Source of the DNA: Aspidapion aeneum
Lineage: Eukaryota; Arthropoda; Insecta; Coleoptera; Brentidae
NCBI GenBank assembly: GCA_963576565.1
Contig: OY755042.1
Coordinates: 18,389,272-18,453,271, forward strand
Reading direction: 5' to 3'
DNA length: 64,000 bases
The notes under the pieces were generated by a model that saw only the letters and a program-made list of their open reading frames with translations, ran no database searches and was not told the origin of the DNA. The translations under genes and the position numbers were made by a program. Positions 57,648 through 64,000 of this stretch are shown in pieces. Each line of letters opens with the position of its first letter. Within the stretch, counting starts at the first letter, position 1.

Positions 57648-58975
57648 ATAGCAGTTTTTCGCCTGCTTTTGTTTTTTGTTTCTCTCGTATCTCGGTAGAT
57701 GGCGCTTCTTGCGATAGTTTTCTTACTATTTACACTTGATTAGAGACAAAACCGTCTAATTAACTTCGCAAGATTTGTCACATTGACCAGCAGTGTTCTG
57801 AGGAGTTCCATAAGGACGAAACAGTTAACTGTCAACACTTATTAGGTGTCCATTAGATCTTGGACCCCCGTGAGGTTACCCTTTCAGGCTACCCACGGAA
57901 AAATATGAGAGAAACAAAAACTCCTTTTTTTTTGCCCGATTAGCCACGAAACTTGTTTGATTTTTAAATTCACGGGTATGAAATTCCACGTTTGTTAGTA
58001 TTATTTGGCTTAAAAATTCCGCTGATTGACGCTCACTGTCTTGATGACGGGTAAAAATGCAATTTGCGTTGATCCGGCCTGAAAGACAAAGAGCTGTCGT
58101 TTGTTTTCTTTTATTTGCATTCGATCTTTTCATTGATCGATATTGTATACCAGTTTTTCGCCTGATTTTGTTTTTTGTTTCTCTCGTATCTCGGTAGATG
58201 GCGCTTCTTGCGATAGCTTTCTCACTATTTACATTTGATTAGAGACAAAACCGTCTAATTAACTTCGCAAGATTTGTCACATTGACCAGCAGTGTTCTGA
58301 GGACTCCCATAAGGACGAAACAGTTAACTGTCAACACTTATTAGGTATCCATTAGATCTTGGACCCCCGCGAGGTTAAGCTTTCAGGCTACCCACGGAAA
58401 AATATGAGAGAAACAAAAACTCCTTTTTTTGCCCGATTAGCCACGAAACTTGTTTGATTTTTAAATTCACGATACGAAATTCCACGTTTGCTATTATTAT
58501 TTGGCTTAAAAATTCCGTTGATTGACGCCCACTGTCTTGATGACGGGTAAAAATGCAATATGCGTTGATCCGGCCTGAAAGACAAAGAGCTGTCGTAGGT
58601 CACGGTCTATAGCTTGTTTTCTTTTATTTGCATTCGATCTTTTCATTGATCGATATTGTATAGCAGTTTTTCGCCTGCTTTTGTTTTTTGTTTCTCTCGT
58701 ATCTCGGTAGATGGCGCTTCTTGCAATAGTTTTCTCACTATTTAAATTTGATTAGAGACAAAACCGTCTAATTAACTTCGCAAGATTTGTCACATTGACC
58801 AGCAGTGTTCTGAGGAGTCCCATAAGGATGAAACAGTTAACTGTCAACACTTATTAGGTGTACATTACATCTTGGACACCCGTGAGGTTAAGCCTAAAAC
58901 CCACGGAAAAATATGAGAGAAACAAAAACTCCTTTTTTTTGCCCGACTAGCCACGAAACTTGTTTGATTTTTATA
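57648..58975 (+). repeat. Tandem repeat, 2.6 copies of a roughly 0.5-kb unit
   Basis: CAGTTTTTCGCCTG recurs at 57652, 58151 and 58664, giving unit lengths of about 500 and 513 bp. Each unit contains GTATCTCGGTAGATGGCG, CTTCGCAAGATTTGTCACA, GTCAACACTTATTAGGT and CGATCTTTTCATTGATCGAT. The third unit stops after about 310 bp at TGTTTGATTTTTA. The repeated open frames on the minus strand (57876-58133, 58388-58603, 58894-59085) change length between copies and show no conserved protein, so I read it as a non-coding satellite-like array. Confidence 0.85.
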
Positions 58976-59199
58976 TTTAGTCCGTTTGTCACATTAAAAT
59001 CCATTGTATAGTTCAAAAGGTATATTGAAAAAAATATTGTCCTGTTTTTTTTGGCCCACAATATTTGCATAAATGGCTGTCTCATTTATTTACCCTAATT
59101 ATTTTTTATATTTATATAGCGATTGTAACTTGTCATGGTAAATAGATTTATTTATTTATTATTTATTTATATTAAGCTTCCTCGCTCGCTTCCTATAAC

Positions 59200-59380
59200 C
59201 AGGGGCGGATCTACGGGAGGGGAAAAAGGGGGAATTTGCCGCCTCCCCAAATCTCAATTTATACTTAGTTTTGACACACAGAATAGACGTCCTGGTCACT
59301 ATGTAAAATAGTTTTGTGCAATATTTATTTTAATATCCCCCCCCCCCCAAATAAAGCTTCTAGATCTAGATCCACTCCTG
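59200..59380. mobile_element. hAT-like MITE
   Basis: The left end CAGGGGCGGATCTACG and the inverted right end CAGGAGTGGATCTAGATC are hAT-style termini. The flanks contain CTATAAC and GTATAAC, a possible 7-8-bp duplication with a mismatch. The 181-bp interior has G-rich and C-rich runs and no ORF. Confidence 0.6.
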
Positions 59381-59562
59381 GTATAACAGCTAGGTAGCTA
59401 GAAGTTACACCGTTCAAAAGCAGATTACCTGATCTAAGCAACGCACCTAATAGCCTTTTCCTCAAGTTTTTGCTTTTGAAAAAAAAATTCCACTAAATAT
59501 TTTGTTATACCGTAATTTAAAAATAGTTTGGCATTCATTCCTTACTGAGAGCCATACTACTA

Positions 59563-59805
59563 TACTGCCGTCCTTAGTAAAACCCACCTATCTACGTTTT
59601 CACTTATTTCGAGAAAAGCGAGTTTAAAGTTTAAATGCTTGCCAAGAGTTACATAGTAATATATTTTTTTTGTTGGTATATGTTTATGGGTTTCTAATAG
59701 CAATATCTAAGTAATAAAACAAAAATTACCTATTTAAGCCATTTTCGGTCCTAACTCATTTTTGATTTTTTTGCAGATAGGTGGGTCTTACTTAGGACGG
59801 CAGTA
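59563..59805. mobile_element. 243-bp MITE with TACTGCCGTCC ends
   Basis: TACTGCCGTCCTTAGTAAAA at the left and, inverted, TACTGCCGTCCTAAGTAAGA at the right form TIRs of about 33 bp that continue into CCCACCTATCT. TA flanks both sides, as expected for Tc1/mariner-type insertion. The interior is AT-rich and non-coding. Confidence 0.8.
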
Positions 59806-59809
59806 TAGC

Positions 59810-60500
59810 TGCGTAGCTCATTTTAACAATTTTTCTTTAAATCAGAATTTAATTTCCTAAAACCTGTATTGTATCTTTTAAATTTTTTGAGAAAAAAATC
59901 AGTTTTTTTAGCCGAAACATTTAATTTTTGCAAAGTTGTAATTTTAGCTGACTTGAACAGCTACCTACAAACGCTAGTTTGCTAACTGATATACCAAAAG
60001 AAGCAAACTTAAAGGTACTATGACAAAGTATTTTTGATGTTATTTGCTTAGATGCGTATGCGTAATTTCGATGAAAAATCACTTTTTTTAAAAATATTTT
60101 CAACAATTTTAGGAACCATCATCTTTAAGCAGTTTGTAGGGGTACCATCCAACAAAGTGTCTGGCGTGTTTTATAAGAAAAGCCTATTTTGACGTTGATG
60201 GACATTAAAATATAAAAAACCAAAAAAACTATGTCTTCAGCTCAGATTGCTTCAGGTACATTTTAGGCTTTTAGAGTGGATAAACGATACAGTACGATAA
60301 AAATCATACAAATAATTTTTAATTACTGTTTTGTAAATTTTGTTATTTTTATACATCGTCCTTCTTCTTTGATGGGCCACCATTTGTTTAAAATGCCACT
60401 TTGAGATAGCCATCATAGTTTCTTAATATCCTGGCAAGATACTCTAACTATTTTAAAAAGGAAATCATTACCTTCAATCTATACCGATAAGTTGATTGGC
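59810..60500. other. No gene seen
   Basis: AT-rich DNA; short open frames without recognisable content. Confidence 0.45.
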
Positions 60501-60504
60501 CCAT

Positions 60505-61572
60505 TGACTAATAGTCCACAGTGTACATCGGTCTATTTTTTAAGCGATGAAGTAACAGGCTGAATTATTGTACATAGCTTTATTTTGCCAAGACGACAGA
60601 CATAGTTCGTCTACGCAGACATTTTTGAGCTTTGGATTGACTAAACCAAGCATGCAATATTGGGGAAAATGTTGCCATTTACACATTAACACATTTTTTA
60701 AGCTACACAGAAAAAAATTACTGACCAATTCTTTACTGTTTCGTTTTACTTTCCTAGCCCGCGCAGCAACGGCTAGAGAAGGTATTATTTTCGGCGAAAT
60801 TTTTTTTTTTTTCAGATAACGCCAAAAATGTGTTGTTTGGGTGTATTCTGATCTATCTTAGCAATATCGTCGTGATATCTGTCTGTGTGTGTGTGTATGT
60901 CTGTCCGTAACACGATAGCTCCTAAACCGCTAAACCGATTTGCATAAAATTTTTAGGTAAAAGAATGTTCGACACTGTAACGAGCTGATTAGATTGTTGT
61001 AAGTCCATTAATGCCAATGACAGTTTTTTGACAATTGAACATTTTTAAAAATGCTATCTTTTTAACGGAGTATCACAACAATATGCAGTTTTTGGAATAT
61101 ACCAGACCACATTTTGCTCAATAATTTGAGTTATAACCAAAAACTTCGTAGGAGCTTTCGTTTCTGAGATATATTTATATATAAAACTGTTGTTAAGGCC
61201 GATATATCATGGCTCCACTTGAAGTTTGCTAATAGGCTAGGAAGGTATCAAATCCATCATGGATCCATTTATTTCATCTCGTAATTTATGAGATGAATAA
61301 AGTAACACTTAAGAATAAGCAACCGACAATTTTTTTTCTGTGGTTTAAAAAATGTGTTTGAAAGTAAATGGCAACATTGTCCCCCCAATCGCATGCTTGG
61401 TTTAGTCAGCCTAAAGCTCAAAAAATTTCTGCGCCGGCGCACTCTCTAAGGAATTACTTTTAGGAATTTTGTTAGAGGTTGGTGCTCTCGGCAAAATAAA
61501 CCTACGTAAAAAATTCAGCCCGTTACTTATCACCTAAAAAATAGGCCGATGTACTGCGGACTATAATACTTT
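60505..61572. mobile_element. Foldback element enclosing a family D copy
   Basis: The outer arms 60505-60740 and 61315-61572 are imperfect reverse complements: AGTCCACAGTGTACATCGG against CCGATGTACTGCGGACT; AAGTAACAGGCTGAAT against ATTCAGCCCGTTACTT; CAAGCATGCAATATTGGGG against CCCCAATCGCATGCTTGG; ATGTTGCCATTTAC against GTAAATGGCAACAT. The interior is mostly an inverted copy of repeat D (60748-61275). Either repeat D inserted between the arms, or the arms are part of a larger form of D. Confidence 0.7.
60748..61275 (-). repeat. Dispersed repeat family D, copy 3 (inverted)
   Basis: On the minus strand it shows AAATGGATCCATGATGGAT, GATACCTTCCTAGCC, GGAGCTATCGTGTTACGGAC, a GACATACACACACACAC tract and finally GCCGTTGCTGCGCGGGCTAG, in the same order as at 29846-30295. 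The longest of the three copies. Confidence 0.65.
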
Positions 61573-61579
61573 TGGTCAT

Positions 61580-62560
61580 AATTTGCACAAGAATTTTGAT
61601 TTTTAATTGCTGCACCAGGTACTAACAATAGCGTGTACTTTAATGTAAATCATTTAATTGTTAATAATTAAATTAATGAACTTAAAAAGAAAGTGGAATC
61701 CGATTGTGATGTTCGGCTGATTGGAATCCAATGCTTCAATTTCCTTTTGAAGGAAAAAGTGGGTTGTTTGCGTCATTAGTTAAAGGATTTAATTTTAAAC
61801 GATGAAGGATATCAAAATGTTCAGTATTTAACAAGTGCTACCACTACAGAATACATCGTACGTGGCCATTTATAAAAAGTTTTGATGGCCTACGCAGAAA
61901 TGAATTCTGGGAACCGCTTTTTCCGCCATTCTTACAGCGGATTTTCTAATACGCGCGGAAATGATGAATTTCTTTAACACATTTTCGTGAACAGTGCTGA
62001 TGAAATTCGAGCTTGTTTATCTTTGAGATAAGAAATGTATCACAAAAGATCGACATACGAATTGCATTTTTTGATAAAAGTGAAATTTATTAAAAACATG
62101 ACATTTATCCAAATGGCCGATTTACCAATTTTGATCACAGCTGATTATTATTTTGCCTCCAGTGGCAATTAAAGGCTCTTAAAAGCACAGATTAGATTTT
62201 TTGGTAAAAATAAAAATATTTTATTCAAGCACTAGCCAGGCCATTTTGGAGGGGGCTTGAGCCCAGACCTAATAGTAATAGTGGTAAGGATGACCCGTAG
62301 GTCCGGTTAGGCTTATTATCTATATATAATTCTAAAAGTATAATTACAGTTGAGATGGCTAACATTGCAATATTAAAAAACAACTAGTAGTAAATTGAAT
62401 CCATTGTGCCGAAGGCAACAAATTTAAGAAAATTAAATACTTTTCAGAAAAAATCGCAGCACAGAAACATTTTTCTGCAAATAGGTAACAAAAAACAATT
62501 TCCGGCGAAAATAACCCCAGTTTATAGATGGTACCGAACCGAACCCACTTCGATGATTAC
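61580..62560. other. No gene seen
   Basis: AT-rich. ATGGTACCGAACCGAACCCA at 62527-62546 repeats a word at 15539-15558 (GTGGTACCGAACCGAACCCA); both lie at edges of retrotransposon debris. Confidence 0.45.
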
Positions 62561-62575
62561 TATTACCATGTCGGT

Positions 62576-63162
62576 TTAGAACGTTTTTCTACGTTGTCCG
62601 ACGCCTATTCTCCACCTCCTTCGATCCTGACAATCATCTTCTGTTAGATTTTTTTGACTCATTGATCTTTGGATTGACTGTTGCCATTCTAGTTTAGGAC
62701 GCCCTCTCTTTCTGCGCCCTATTGGTTGCCATTCTAGGACCTGCTTTGGTAATCTTTCGTCGTTCATCCGTTGTACATGGCCTTACCATATCAGATGCCT
62801 TTTAGTGATGTCATCCGTTATGCTTCCCTCGATTCCCATTCAAGACAAAAAACATTATCACTACAAGATCTGCCTGCACGAACTTTGTTCTTCTTCTTGT
62901 TCATGAAAATCATTCACTATTAGATCTCTAAGAATCATACCGTACATTCTACTTAGAGTACTCGTTACTGAAATTCCTCTGTAATTGTTGCAATCCAGTT
63001 TGTTTCCTTTTTTATGTATTGATGATATGAATTCAATTTTCCAATCATTAGGTACTGGATCTCCGTTCTTGCATTGATTGATAATATACGTGAGATTTTC
63101 GAGTAGTTTCTCTGATCCATTTTTGAGCATTTCAGCATATATTCCCTCAGGTCCCAAGGCAT
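62576..63162 (-). pseudogene. RTE-type LINE with internal RT deletion
   Basis: Minus strand. 63157-62861 encodes the RT start: GPEGIYAEMLKNG, WKIEFISSIHKKGNKLDCNN, YRGISVTSTLSRMYG and EEEQSSCR, matching the fingers region of RTE-like LINE reverse transcriptases (PDG, IHKKG, NYRGI, EEQ-GFR). Just past that, at about 62842, the sequence jumps to the C-terminal tail (about 62840-62576: MNDERLPKQVLEWQP, GRRKRGRPKLEW, DRRRWRIGVGQRRKTF), skipping the catalytic palm. It is therefore inactive. The tail closely matches 44975-45245. The endonuclease is absent, with unrelated DNA beyond about 63165. Confidence 0.8.
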
Positions 63163-63295
63163 CTTTTTAGAGTATATTGTGTATCCATTTGGATACGCAG
63201 GCCTTCAGATTGGATACCCAGTAAACAGAAAATGGATACCCACTTTTGGGCCTTGGCCTTTTATATAACATAATTAAAATATGATGCATAAAATA

Positions 63296-63939
63296 CAGGG
63301 TGTAATTTAAACGAACCAATCTTTAAGAGATGGTACGGAAGGTCCAAAGTAGACAAAAATTTCAAATAATTTTTGGCCAAGTTATAGCATTTGTTAAATT
63401 TGGTGGGTAGGGAAAAACGATGCATTTTAAAAAAGAGAAATTGATCAACGTTAAATAATTTTAATATGATTCAAACATATTCTATTGCCTTTTTTCCAAG
63501 AAAATATCGATAGGTTAAGGATAGTGTGGCCACATAATTTTTGGAATAGGTACTTTCAATTCTTTTAAGAATTAATATTTTCATGAGCTACTAAATTTAC
63601 ACAAAAGAAATTAAAATAAAAAGGCCTCTTAATAAGAACGTAAAATAGTAATATTAGTACTACATTTTAGATTCTTTAAAATATGTTGAAGAAAAAGCAG
63701 ATTTTTGGTAATAATTTTGAGTACTATTTCTATTTGTTTTCAAATAATTTTACCATTTAATTATTATCCTTATTTTCATGCATAATTTCAGAAAATCTCG
63801 ATTTTCTGTTGTAATTTTTAAGGAATTTATAACAACCCTTTATAAAAAAAAAAGAGGTTTGATCCAAAATATAATGTAAAAAAAAATCTTTTTTTGATCT
63901 TTTCTACGACATGTTAAAGTATGCTATTATTACACCCTG
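63296..63939. mobile_element. CAGGGTG-ended element, 644 bp
   Basis: CAGGGTGTAAT at 63296-63306 and ATTACACCCTG at 63929-63939 are perfect 11-bp inverted ends. The left end matches the start at 10610 over about 16 bp (CAGGGTGTAATTTAAA). The interior is AT-rich and non-coding. CAGGGTG ends of this sort are common on insect MITEs. The flanks do not give a clear target duplication. Confidence 0.6.
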
Positions 63940-64000
63940 ATATTAGGGCAAAAGAAAAAAACAAACAAATATACAATACCTATATAATTTTATTGTGTCA

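Noticed and set aside
57876..59085. Three similar minus-strand ORFs that might be a small gene family
   Set aside because: They arise from the tandem 0.5-kb repeat; their ends and frames differ between units and no known motif is present.

Overview
This is a eukaryotic, very AT-rich, transposon-packed intergenic window. It most likely comes from an insect with a large genome, and a beetle is plausible. The support is the mix of families: Penelope-like elements (PLEs) with GIY-YIG endonuclease, Jockey/CR1-type and RTE-type LINEs, a P-element/THAP relic, pogo-like DNA transposons, hAT- and mariner-type MITEs, and a decamer array built from TTAGG plus TTCGG. I see no conserved single-copy host gene. 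Every convincing protein is a transposon protein, and most are broken.

Layout. 1-3.9 kb holds AT-rich filler with a small MITE candidate, a hairpin and a palindrome. 3.98-5.74 kb is a P-like relic with terminal inverted repeats (TIRs), an intact THAP DNA-binding domain and a decayed middle domain. 6.4-12.0 kb is a field of foldback elements (hairpin at 6.5 kb, long-TIR elements at 7.29-8.85 and 11.4-12.04 kb). 12.7-15.4 kb is a decayed Jockey/CR1-type LINE. 18.07-18.28 kb is a MITE, and 19.26-19.33 kb a tRNA-like sequence.

20.2-27.5 kb is the centrepiece. It is a 7.3 kb inverted Penelope-like composite in which two divergent tandem arrays each carry a 5'-truncated unit followed by a full unit. 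Hammerhead-ribozyme-like motifs sit at all four unit junctions, and one 12-bp direct repeat flanks the whole block. The two full ORFs are close to intact: one has a nonsense codon, the other a +1 G frameshift.

29.0-29.6 kb is a complete short pogo-like element. 31.7-33.2 kb is a foldback element. 34.1-37.4 kb is a Jockey-type LINE, followed by a tRNA-derived SINE-like insertion with a 13-bp target duplication and then about 575 bp of telomere-like decamers. 40-50.4 kb carries MITEs, a possible LTR-retroelement primer-binding site, an RTE-type LINE fragment, a pogo transposase tail and a relic of a second, different PLE. 51.0-53.05 kb is a 2-kb imperfect palindrome. 53.24-55.89 kb is a second Jockey LINE copy with target duplication and an inverted filler at its 5' junction. 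57.6-59.0 kb is a tandem 0.5-kb repeat. 59.2-63.9 kb holds a hAT-like MITE, a perfectly bounded TA-flanked MITE, a foldback element, an internally deleted RTE LINE and a CAGGGTG-ended element.

The pieces do not form a host pathway. They record layers of insertion. The youngest looks to be the PLE composite, whose repeated segments are nearly identical. Assignments rest on reading translations and repeats by eye; no database search was run.
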